The notes beneath the pieces are model-generated. The model saw only the letters and a list, made by a program, of their open reading frames with translations. It was not told where the DNA came from and did not search any database. A DNA stretch of 64,000 bases, taken from the NCBI GenBank assembly GCA_905181945.1, contig CAJIZZ010000012.1:1-64000 (forward strand), written 5' to 3'. This document shows, piece after piece, positions 57,083-64,000 of this stretch. How positions within the stretch are numbered: position 1 is the stretch's first letter; the number at the start of each line of letters is the position of its first letter. This DNA is from an uncultured Porticoccus sp. (GTDB taxonomy: Bacteria > Pseudomonadota > Gammaproteobacteria > Pseudomonadales > Porticoccaceae). The translations under genes and the position numbers were made by a program.

Positions 57083-58576
57083 TCAACTATTGCTGTCTTC
57101 GTCAGCAAACCAGGGCGCACGTGCAGTCATAATCAATTCGGCCGCTCGTTCTTCATCTATACCATCAATATCTAGCAAATCATCTACTGCCTGTTCAGCT
57201 AGATCTTCCATCGAGATGATATGACAAGCAGCCAGCTTTTTTGCTAGCTCTTCATTCATGCCATCCATTGCCAGCAAGTCTTCTGCCGGATGCAAGGTAT
57301 CCTGCTCAGAAGATAGGGCTATCGACAACAAGGCGTCTTTAGCCCTAGCGCGCAGCTCTTCTACTAAATCTTCATCAAATCCGTCGATACCTGCCATTTC
57401 TTCCAGTGGAACGTAAGCTACCTCCTCAAGAGAGGCAAATCCTTCTTCAACCAAGACTGTAGCGATATCTTCGCCTATATCAAGCTGTTCTTTTAAAAGG
57501 CCAACCAGACCCTGAGACTCTTTTTCTTGTTTTGCTTCAGCCTCATCAACTGTCATTACATTAATTTTCCATCCAGTTAACTCAGACGCAAGACGAACAT
57601 TTTGTCCGCTACGACCAATGGCCATTGCTAAAGAGTTCTCTGAAACAGCTACATCCATTATTGTTGACTCTTCATCAACAACAATAGACTCCACTTCAGC
57701 TGGGGCCATTGCATTGATGACCAATTGTGCAGGATTGTCGTCCCAGAGGACGATGTCTATTCTCTCTCCATCCAGCTCATTAGACACTGCTTGTACTCGT
57801 GCGCCTCTCATCCCTACGCAAGCGCCGATAGGATCTATTCGCCCATCGTTAGTTTTTACCGCAATCTTTGCTCTTGAGCCTGGATCTCTGGCAGCCCCAC
57901 GAATCTCAATAACTTGTTCTGCAATTTCGGGAACCTCAATACTAAATAGCTCTATCAGCATTTCGTTGCACTTACGGCTAAGGAGGAGTTGTGGGCCTCT
58001 ATTTTCAGGATTAATGCCCTGCAATATGGCTCTCACTCTATCATTTACTCGAAATACTTCACGTCCGACCAATTCTTCACGAGGCAGAACACCTTCAGCA
58101 TTATTACCAAGATCAATCAGCACATTATCACGCGTTACTTTCTTCACGGTTCCACTGACCAAGCTTCCGACTTGCTCAATAAATAAATCAACAACCAGAG
58201 CTCGTTCGGCATCTTTCACTTTTTGAACTATTACTTGCTTTGCAGTTTGGGCTGCAATTCTCCCAAAACCAATGTCTTCAATTTTTTCTTCAAAGACATC
58301 GCCAGCCTTAAGATTAACGTCTTTTTCGTGAGCCTCCTCAATAGTTAATTGAGTACCAAGCTCAGCCATAGTTTCGTCATCCATCACTGTCCACCAACGA
58401 AAAGACTCGTAACCACCCGTCTCGCGATCAATAACCACGCGAATATTAGAATCTTCGTCATAGCGTTTCTTCGTCGCCGTTATTAAAGCCTGCTCTATGG
58501 CTTCAAAAATAACCTCTGAAGATACGCCTTTTTCGTTTGAGACGGCTTCTGCCACCATCAAAATTTCTTTATTCAT
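57083..58576 (-). CDS. nusA: transcription termination/antitermination factor NusA
   Basis: A 497-residue NusA: N-terminal RNA polymerase-binding domain (about 1-130), S1 domain (about 135-200, [21 protein letters not shown]), two KH domains ([17 protein letters not shown] and [15 protein letters not shown]), and two C-terminal acidic HhH repeats, which is the gammaproteobacterial form. It modulates pausing, termination and antitermination. It follows rimP in the conserved operon. Confidence 0.97.
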   Translation of the reverse strand: MNKEILMVAEAVSNEKGVSSEVIFEAIEQALITATKKRYDEDSNIRVVIDRETGGYESFRWWTVMDDETMAELGTQLTIEEAHEKDVNLKAGDVFEEKIEDIGFGRIAAQTAKQVIVQKVKDAERALVVDLFIEQVGSLVSGTVKKVTRDNVLIDLGNNAEGVLPREELVGREVFRVNDRVRAILQGINPENRGPQLLLSRKCNEMLIELFSIEVPEIAEQVIEIRGAARDPGSRAKIAVKTNDGRIDPIGACVGMRGARVQAVSNELDGERIDIVLWDDNPAQLVINAMAPAEVESIVVDEESTIMDVAVSENSLAMAIGRSGQNVRLASELTGWKINVMTVDEAEAKQEKESQGLVGLLKEQLDIGEDIATVLVEEGFASLEEVAYVPLEEMAGIDGFDEDLVEELRARAKDALLSIALSSEQDTLHPAEDLLAMDGMNEELAKKLAACHIISMEDLAEQAVDDLLDIDGIDEERAAELIMTARAPWFADEDSNS

Positions 58577-58597
58577 TTTTCAGCCTCGCAACTGCCC

Positions 58598-59050
58598 TTA
58601 GAAGGAGTGGACAATATTCGCCCTTTCAATGCTATTAATTGGGAAGATAAATTCGCAACCATCAGCTGCCAATAGAACGTTTTCCCCCTCTATGCCATTT
58701 AAGCACCCCTTAAAATTACGTCTGCCTTCATAAGGCAAGCGTAATTTTAAAACAATTTTTTCACCTTTATACTGTTCATATTGAACCAATGTATACAGTG
58801 GTCTATCCAAACCAGGAGAAGACACTTCCAGTGTATACTCACTGGTGATCAAATCTTCAACGTCCAGCAAGCTGGCAACCTGTCGGCTCACTTTTTCGCA
58901 ATCTTCAACTGTAATGGGATCATTTTCAATATATATCCTCAGCATAGCACTACGCCCAGAAGACAAATATTCCAATCCCCAAAACCTGCATCCCATGGCA
59001 TCCACCACTGGGACAACTAAAGCTACAAGTGCATCCTGTCTCGTTGCCAC
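58598..59050 (-). CDS. rimP: ribosome maturation factor RimP
   Basis: A 150-residue RimP with an N-terminal alpha/beta domain (LVVPVVDAMGCRFWGLEYLSSGRSAMLRIYIE, two parts) and a C-terminal SH3-like barrel. YTLEVSSPGLDRPL near residues 75-88 is the family signature. It supports 30S assembly. The start is GTG with GAGAGG upstream. It heads the nusA-infB-rbfA-truB block. Confidence 0.95.
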   Translation of the reverse strand: MATRQDALVALVVPVVDAMGCRFWGLEYLSSGRSAMLRIYIENDPITVEDCEKVSRQVASLLDVEDLITSEYTLEVSSPGLDRPLYTLVQYEQYKGEKIVLKLRLPYEGRRNFKGCLNGIEGENVLLAADGCEFIFPINSIERANIVHSF

Positions 59051-59086
59051 TAAAACCTCTCGACTTTCTCAACCAGGGCGACATTC

Positions 59087-59103
59087 AGTCACTCTTAGTG
59101 ACT
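59087..59103 (-). promoter_or_regulatory. hairpin in the rimP leader
   Basis: AGTCACT and AGTGACT form a perfect 7-bp stem with a 3-base loop between the tRNA terminator and the rimP start. It may shape the leader mRNA. A role in NusA control is possible but not shown. Confidence 0.4.
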
Positions 59104-59116
59104 TAGGCCACCTAAC

Positions 59117-59141
59117 AAAAAGCCCCTAAAAGGGGCTTTTT
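59117..59141 (-). terminator. intrinsic terminator between tRNA-fMet and rimP
   Basis: A 10-bp stem (five A/T pairs plus GCCCC/GGGGC) with a 5-base loop, followed by a T-run on the minus strand. It is typical of the terminator between metY and rimP, where part of the transcription reads on. Confidence 0.87.
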
Positions 59142-59195
59142 GAACGTGAGCTATTTCATCACATCAACATAGGAAGATCACCCTATGTAAATATT

Positions 59196-59272
<77 letters not shown>

Positions 59273-59390
59273 ACAAATTTTTTCAACTTAACTTAATTGA
59301 TGGTCTTCACAAAATTGCAATTGTCATCAAGCTATAATCCCTAAAAGGTCTTGCCTCAAAACTCCTGCACGGCACTCTTGAGAGGCGAAG

Positions 59391-59419
59391 ATTATAGAGA
59401 TCAGATCACGCTCGGTCAA
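59391..59419 (-). promoter_or_regulatory. sigma-70 promoter of the tRNA-fMet-rimP-nusA-infB operon
   Basis: TTGACC (59414-59419) and TATAAT (59391-59396) on the minus strand are 17 bases apart, an almost ideal promoter, located 118 bases upstream of the tRNA. It is the strongest promoter match I see in the window. Confidence 0.75.
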
Positions 59420-59506
59420 GATAAACCCCTGCAAATACCCAGTCTTTTCTTTATCATTTTTAATTACTAGCCATACAGCTCCAACAGACTGGTGGCCCAA
59501 CTATTC

Positions 59507-60139
59507 CTAGCGACAGATTGGCCAAATCTGATAGAAATGCCTGCATTTGAACTTTGCTTCACAGCTAGCAAGTTGCCCTTGGTAGGTTTTTACCTGACGG
59601 CCAACTTTTTTTGCAATTTTACGCAATGAATTTTTTTTAAGATAACTTTTTCGCTTATAGCCACCGCGACCCTCATGGTAGGCCAAGTACAGATGCTCGG
59701 CATTAACACTGCTAATACCCAAAGTTTCTCGGCTTTTTTTGTTATACCAACCAATAAAATCAGTGGCGTATTTCATATGGGACCTTCTTGAAAAAAGAGA
59801 CCCTCTTTCTTTTTCATACTCTGACCACACTGCATTCTGAGCTTGAGCATAGCCATATGCAGAAGAAGATCTAAACCAAGGAATTATCCCTAACAATTTA
59901 TCTCTCGGTGGTTTTACGTCATGCCTAAAAGATGACTCCTGTTTAATAAACGCAATCTGGGTAGAAATACTTGTTCCCCATTTTTCTTGAGAGTCTCTAG
60001 CATAGTCGTACCATTCGGGATTCTCGTCAAATATAGAGCAAATATTAGACTGGTTGCTGGGCGGCTGAGGACTAGAGAATATACAACCAGCCAGAAGAGG
60101 GCTCAGCAAAAAAATTATTAGCAGGCTTTTTTTTGACAC
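59507..60139 (-). CDS. SLT-type transglycosylase-like lipoprotein
   Basis: A 210-residue protein with a lipoprotein signal (FLLSPLLAGC). The middle part (about 60-150) contains AFIKQESSFRHDVKPP, with the possible catalytic glutamate, then SSAYGYAQAQNAVWSEYE, a pattern of the SLT domain (ESxxxxxA... GLMQ/YAQ type). The C-terminal part is basic and cysteine-containing (CEAKFKCRHFYQIWPICR). It may be a small lytic transglycosylase or a non-catalytic relative. The start is GTG with AGGGG upstream. Confidence 0.72.
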   Translation of the reverse strand: MSKKSLLIIFLLSPLLAGCIFSSPQPPSNQSNICSIFDENPEWYDYARDSQEKWGTSISTQIAFIKQESSFRHDVKPPRDKLLGIIPWFRSSSAYGYAQAQNAVWSEYEKERGSLFSRRSHMKYATDFIGWYNKKSRETLGISSVNAEHLYLAYHEGRGGYKRKSYLKKNSLRKIAKKVGRQVKTYQGQLASCEAKFKCRHFYQIWPICR

Positions 60140-60286
60140 TTAAACCCCTGTCAATTTGATTTAATTATTATTAAATCACTTTAGACTATGCTGCACCAGT
60201 GGGCAATAAATTCGTATTATAAGCCTTCAAAGCTGCCAATAACCATTACTAGAATTTGTTACAGCAACCCACACCTGCCCTCCATG

Positions 60287-60514
60287 CTAATTCTTAACCT
60301 TATATCCGTGCGTTTCTAGACAAGTTTTTTCATCTAAGAATTTAGGCTTTGGTTTAGCTGCATCTTCAGCGCAAGAGGCACGCACTGTTCTTTCTTCTTC
60401 TGCTTGATCGGGAGTAGTTTTATACTCATGTTCGTTTGCCTCATGGTGAGCACCATAAGCGCTTGACAATCCAGCCAGCAACAAAGCAGCGCACATCTTC
60501 TGTATCATTTTCAT
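60287..60514 (-). CDS. small secreted protein of unknown function
   Basis: A 75-residue protein with a signal peptide (MCAALLLAGLSSAYGA, cleavage after about residue 22). The mature part is charged with two cysteines (RASCAEDAA and KTCLETHGY), which may form a disulfide. I do not recognise a family. It lies between the lipoprotein and the channel-like gene, same strand, with its own ATG and no strong ribosome binding site. Confidence 0.55.
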   Translation of the reverse strand: MKMIQKMCAALLLAGLSSAYGAHHEANEHEYKTTPDQAEEERTVRASCAEDAAKPKPKFLDEKTCLETHGYKVKN

Positions 60515-60563
60515 ATTTTAGTTCCTTTTGTGTCCAAATTTAATTAAATTTTAAGTTAGTGGT

Positions 60564-61259
60564 TTATTTTGTAATATTTGACTTGGATACCACATCAACC
60601 AATACAGCAATTACTAAATTTAAGAGCACCACGGCTGTTATAAAAACAAATGAAACAAAATACACAAATGCCCATGGATACAAAGCCTGCATTGGCAACA
60701 TTACTGTCTCCCAGCTAGAAAGAGTCATCACTTGCACTAAAGTCAGCAACGAAATACCTAAGTCGGCCCATCTTGCTGGATCATCTACAGAAAATAACAT
60801 AGATCCTATCGCTGCATAGATGTACAAAATAATAAATAAAATTAACATCACATAGCCGCATCTTGCCAGTGACTGTAATAATGCCTCGACCAAAGCCTTT
60901 AGCTCTGGAACGACAGATATTATTCTCAAGATTCTAAAAATTCTCAGTAATCTTAATATCAGAACAGATGATCCCGCAACAGGAACTAGAGAGGCAAGAA
61001 CTATAACTGAATCAAAAAGATTCCAGCCATCTTTAAGAAATAATGATTTTTTTTCTTCTCCTAAGAATCTTATTGATAGCTCGATAACAAAAAATATAGT
61101 CACAAAATAATCTAAAAAAACAAGCATGTTTACATACTTATTACTTGCTTCGTATGTCTGAAATCCCACCAAAAGAGAAGACAATAGAATAATAGCGATA
61201 ACTGCGCCCTGAAATCTTCGATCCTCTCTTATCTTAGTAAATCTATGAACCATTGGCAT
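60564..61259 (-). CDS. voltage-gated cation channel-like protein (BacNav-type six-helix unit)
   Basis: A 231-residue protein with six membrane helices. S1 is about 18-33, S2 44-64, S3 80-95. S4 (about 100-115, LRLLRIFRILRI) has arginines at 103, 106, 109 and 112, at every third position, as in voltage sensors. S5 is about 130-152 and S6 about 196-224. The pore loop LLTLVQVMTLSSWETVMLP holds TLSSWE at 179-184. Bacterial sodium channels usually have TLESW, with the glutamate at the third position; here that residue is serine and a glutamate follows W. The ion selectivity is therefore uncertain. Confidence 0.8.
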   Translation of the reverse strand: MPMVHRFTKIREDRRFQGAVIAIILLSSLLVGFQTYEASNKYVNMLVFLDYFVTIFFVIELSIRFLGEEKKSLFLKDGWNLFDSVIVLASLVPVAGSSVLILRLLRIFRILRIISVVPELKALVEALLQSLARCGYVMLILFIILYIYAAIGSMLFSVDDPARWADLGISLLTLVQVMTLSSWETVMLPMQALYPWAFVYFVSFVFITAVVLLNLVIAVLVDVVSKSNITK

Positions 61260-61602
61260 TTATTCCATGTAGAAAAATTTGCTATGTGAAACATTCTTAT
61301 AATAATGGGATTATGGAGAAATTTTATAAGAATGCTAGTGTCGACAAACAACTGAAAACTTAACGACAAGAATGCTGGTAACCATACACTAACTGTCTAT
61401 GTATATTTTTAAGCGCTTACTCAGAAAGGCACTCTATCAAAATAAGACAGAGGCTCTATTAGACCCTAGAGGATAAATTAATAATTAAATTTTAAAGGGT
61501 GTTTGAAGGTCAAAGTAATGACCCTTAAGAATACAATCTATGCCCACAAGACATAAATTATTGCAGCATATGTTGTTATTGGTGAAGGTTATTTGCACAA
61601 AT
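61260..61602. other. intergenic region between the channel-like gene and tRNA-Leu
   Basis: About 340 bases. No gene or clear promoter is visible. Around 61496-61525 short complementary arms (AAGGGT with ACCCTT, and GGTCA with TGACC inside) could form a hairpin that ends the tRNA-Leu-secG transcript on the minus strand, but the T-run is poor. Confidence 0.4.
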
Positions 61603-61687
61603 TGGTGCCCAAGGCCGGACTTGAACCGGCACGACTTTCGCCACTACCCCCTCAAGATAGCGTGTCTACCAATTCCACCACTTGGGC
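61603..61687 (-). tRNA. tRNA-Leu (GAG)
   Basis: An 85-base class II tRNA with encoded CCA at 61603-61605. The acceptor is GCCCAAG with CTTGGGC, the anticodon loop is CTTGAGG (anticodon GAG, reads CUC and CUU), the variable arm is long and the T-arm GGTTCAAGTCC is standard. It lies between secG and the accessory genes, as leuU lies after secG in E. coli. Confidence 0.96.
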
Positions 61688-61704
61688 AATTTTTTGCTTA
61701 AACT

Positions 61705-62046
61705 TCATTTTGGTATATCAGAGGCTTCATCAACAATATCAATTTTCGGCAGCTCAGTTTCTGCTGACTGTTGGATGGCTTCTAGGTTAGGAAAAATACC
61801 TTCCTTTAAAGTTGAACGATCTTTTGCTGTGACAGCTAGAGCAAAACTAGTAACAAAGAAAATTGTCGCAAGTATAGCTGTAATCTTGCTGAAAAAATTC
61901 CAGCTACCCGCACTGCCAAGCATAGTTTGCGATGCGCCAGAACCAAAAGATGCGCCAGCCTCTGCACCTTTTCCCTGTTGCAGCAAAATCATGCCAATAA
62001 TGGCTAGTCCCGTGAGAATATGTATGATTAATGTTAATTTTTCCAT
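61705..62046 (-). CDS. secG: preprotein translocase subunit SecG
   Basis: A 113-residue protein with two membrane helices (about 3-20 and 50-72). The loop between them has GMILLQQGKGAEAGASFGSGASQTMLGSAGSWNF (several parts), the SecG signature. It improves SecYEG-mediated export. The C-terminal tail is charged and longer than minimal SecG proteins. It follows tpiA by 35 bases and is followed by tRNA-Leu. Confidence 0.94.
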   Translation of the reverse strand: MEKLTLIIHILTGLAIIGMILLQQGKGAEAGASFGSGASQTMLGSAGSWNFFSKITAILATIFFVTSFALAVTAKDRSTLKEGIFPNLEAIQQSAETELPKIDIVDEASDIPK

Positions 62047-62081
62047 TGTCTTAATTCAGCCAAATTATTAGTTAATTGCAA

Positions 62082-62810
62082 TTATGCCATTTGGCACATC
62101 TCACTAAATGCGCCAATATCTAAAGAAGCGCCGCCAACAAGAATCCCATCAATATCCGCCTGACCAAGCAGCTCAGCAGTATTGGCAGGAGTGACACTAC
62201 CTCCATATAAAATTCTCGTCTTTGCCCCAAATTCACCCAATTTTTCGCGAATGTATTGATGCACGAGCTGGATCTGATCAACAGCTGCAGACTTGCCAGT
62301 CCCGATCGCCCAAATAGGCTCATAAGCAACGATTGCATCAGAAAAGCAGCTTACTCCAGCGCAGTCTAACACTGTATCTATCTGTGCAGAAATAAGGCCA
62401 AGAGTTTCACCTTGTTCTCGTTGTTTGAGGGTTTCACCCAAACAAAGAATAGGCTTCAACCCAGCTAGCTGAGCCTGATAAAATTTTTCTGCAACCTGGC
62501 GATCATTTTCCCCGTAGAGGCTACGACGCTCAGAATGACCCACTAAGCAATATTGACAACCTATATCTCGCAACATCTCAGATGACACTTCACCAGTGTA
62601 TGCGCCAACCTTGCGTTCAGAAACGTTTTGCGCGCCTACAGCAATAACTGTATCTGAGAGACTCGCTAACACTTGCGGTATATAAACATAAGGAGGAAAA
62701 ATAATAACGTCTGCCTTGCATTCTAAGTCAAGCAAACCTGCCACTAAAGTAGCTATATTTTTCTTGTCGCCGTTCATTTTCCAATTTCCGGCTACTAAGG
62801 AACGACGCAT
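62082..62810 (-). CDS. tpiA: triosephosphate isomerase
   Basis: A 242-residue TIM barrel. The active-site residues are visible as NWKMNG (lysine near residue 11), VGHSERR (histidine near 93) and AYEPIWAIGTGK (glutamate near 162). GGSV and the C-terminal GILVGGASL bind phosphate. It interconverts glyceraldehyde 3-phosphate and dihydroxyacetone phosphate. It lies between glmM and secG in the conserved gammaproteobacterial order. Confidence 0.97.
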   Translation of the reverse strand: MRRSLVAGNWKMNGDKKNIATLVAGLLDLECKADVIIFPPYVYIPQVLASLSDTVIAVGAQNVSERKVGAYTGEVSSEMLRDIGCQYCLVGHSERRSLYGENDRQVAEKFYQAQLAGLKPILCLGETLKQREQGETLGLISAQIDTVLDCAGVSCFSDAIVAYEPIWAIGTGKSAAVDQIQLVHQYIREKLGEFGAKTRILYGGSVTPANTAELLGQADIDGILVGGASLDIGAFSEMCQMA

Positions 62811-62925
62811 AATTTATTGGTATCCTAGCCCCAAAAAGGGCGCAATCTTATCTGAGATATTAGCATTGTTCAACCACAGGAGCATTAACAGCCCAACACC
62901 CTGCGCCAGATTAAAGCTTTTTTCG

Positions 62926-64000
62926 TTATCTGGAAAAATCTACTCCTGCTTCAGCCTCAACAACACCTGCCACTCTTAAAGCGACTCTATTGGCCAGTTC
63001 GGCATCTTCAGCCTCCACCATAACTCGTACAACTGGCTCAGTTCCCGAGGGGCGTAGCAGAATACGACCGCAATCTTTCAGCTCGCTCTCAGCTAACAGA
63101 ACAGCCTCTTGTATCGCAGGGCAATTTTTGAGACTAAACTTCCCTCCAATGGGTACATTAATCATATATTGCGGGTACTTGTGCATTTCTTTTTTAAGCA
63201 CATTCAGCGATGTGTTTGTTTCACGTATAGCATATAGAACCTGTAATGCGGCAACCACACCGTCACCAGTAGTAGTCAGATTACTGCAAATAATATGGCC
63301 TGAGCCTTCCCCGCCCAATTGCCATTTTCGTTGTCGAAGAGCTTCTATTACATGTCGATCGCCCACTTGTGTGCGCGCAAATGGAATCTCTAAGTCCATT
63401 AGCGAATTTTCCATACCTAAGTTACTCATCAAAGTTCCAACAACACCGCTACAGCCACCGTTTTGGTGACGATGTTTGGCTATAACAAATATTAACTCGT
63501 CACCATCTATCAGTTCGCCTTTATGATCTACAAACATAACTCGATCGCCGTCTCCATCAAAAGCGATACCCATATCTGCCTCTTGCTTCAAAACTGCATT
63601 CTGTAAGATCGCCGGCTGCGTCGATCCACAATCTTGATTAATATTAAAGCCATCAGGCTCAACAGCAATTTCAATAACTATTGCCCCTAACTCGCGAAAT
63701 ACACTAGGGGCAGTAGTGTATGTAGCTCCATTTGCGCAATCCACAACGATCTTTAAACCCTGTAAGTTACTTCCTGATGGTAGCGTGCCTTTACAAAATT
63801 CAATATAACGCCCTGCAGCATCCTCTACCCTAAAGGCCTTCCCTAGTTTTGAAGAATCTTCTGTTATTAAGGGTTTTTCTAGGTATGCCTCTATGGCTTC
63901 TTCTATCTCGTCAGGTAACTTAAAACCATCGGCGCCAAAAAATTTAACACCGTTGTCGTAAAAAGGGTTATGTGACGCGCTAATTACAATACCAGCCTGA
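62926..64000 (-). CDS. glmM: phosphoglucosamine mutase GlmM (N-terminus outside the window)
   Basis: The open frame runs off the right edge; about 358 codons are present. At the very edge the frame reads [11 protein letters not shown], which contains the phosphorylated catalytic serine. Further on are [18 protein letters not shown], the metal site [15 protein letters not shown], and the C-terminal [17 protein letters not shown]. GlmM converts glucosamine-6-phosphate to glucosamine-1-phosphate for UDP-GlcNAc. The GTG at 63744 within CANG is internal, not the start. About 95 residues are missing at the N-terminus. Confidence 0.96.
   Translation of the reverse strand, partial: QAGIVISASHNPFYDNGVKFFGADGFKLPDEIEEAIEAYLEKPLITEDSSKLGKAFRVEDAAGRYIEFCKGTLPSGSNLQGLKIVVDCANGATYTTAPSVFRELGAIVIEIAVEPDGFNINQDCGSTQPAILQNAVLKQEADMGIAFDGDGDRVMFVDHKGELIDGDELIFVIAKHRHQNGGCSGVVGTLMSNLGMENSLMDLEIPFARTQVGDRHVIEALRQRKWQLGGEGSGHIICSNLTTTGDGVVAALQVLYAIRETNTSLNVLKKEMHKYPQYMINVPIGGKFSLKNCPAIQEAVLLAESELKDCGRILLRPSGTEPVVRVMVEAEDAELANRVALRVAGVVEAEAGVDFSR

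Noticed and set aside
57618-58226. 202-codon open frame on the plus strand
   Set aside because: It lies wholly antisense to nusA, is rich in Ser and Thr as expected for a shadow frame, and has no ribosome binding site.
62990-63469. 159-codon open frame on the plus strand
   Set aside because: Antisense to glmM, whose motifs are clear in the other strand; composition is that of a shadow frame.

Overview
The window is ordinary chromosomal DNA of an AT-leaning gammaproteobacterium (GC roughly 40 percent by eye). The evidence is two syntenic blocks: the cell-wall and lipoate block mrdA-rodA-mltB-rlpA-dacA-ybeD-lipB-lipA, and the block glmM-tpiA-secG-tRNA-Leu // tRNA-fMet-rimP-nusA-infB-rbfA-truB-rpsO-pnp. 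The split class II ribonucleotide reductase (NrdJa/NrdJb), the SerB and AhpA/Smp pair, DUF2288, and a SutA-like protein point towards the Pseudomonadales/Cellvibrionales side of the class. I cannot name a genus. There are no transposases, phage genes or CRISPR arrays.

Layout. 1-2805: miaA (cut by the edge), epmA, efp and epmB, that is EF-P plus two of its modification enzymes. 2825-10249: serB, an AhpA/Smp-type membrane protein, a cytoplasmic parvulin, HMG-CoA lyase, a CmoA-like methyltransferase, a pseudoazurin-type copper lipoprotein and ATP sulfurylase. 10275-17524: a complete propionyl-CoA to succinyl-CoA operon (mcm, pccB, pccA, meaB, mce). 17823-26229: an AraC regulator, succinate-semialdehyde dehydrogenase, an esterase, gcvP and gcvT (no gcvH) and a divergent LysR regulator. 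26231-29307: nrdJa-nrdJb behind tandem NrdR-box-like sites. 29441-41089: slyD with two decayed partial copies upstream, rimO, scoAB, small housekeeping or unknown genes, ogt, rlmA, a porin, and two further SlyD-type genes. 41177-50324: an orphan ABC ATPase and the lipoate and cell-wall block. 50446-59272: pnp to tRNA-fMet. 59507-61259: three genes (SLT-like lipoprotein, small secreted protein, voltage-gated-channel-like protein) between the two tRNA genes. 61603-64000: tRNA-Leu(GAG), secG, tpiA and glmM (cut by the edge).

How the genes fit together. The metabolic genes suggest a heterotroph that oxidises branched-chain amino acids, propionate, ketone bodies and glycine, feeding acetyl-CoA and succinyl-CoA into central metabolism. 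Two enzymes in the window, methylmalonyl-CoA mutase and NrdJ, need adenosylcobalamin, so growth should depend on B12. The most unusual observations are the tandem slyD relics at 29473-29760, the two NrdR-box-like sites 32 bp apart in front of nrdJ, a channel with an atypical pore motif lying between two tRNA genes, an initiator tRNA gene with a T1/T72 mismatch, a long hairpin in the pnp leader, and a 24-bp inverted repeat in front of mcm. I found no clearly new multi-gene system.
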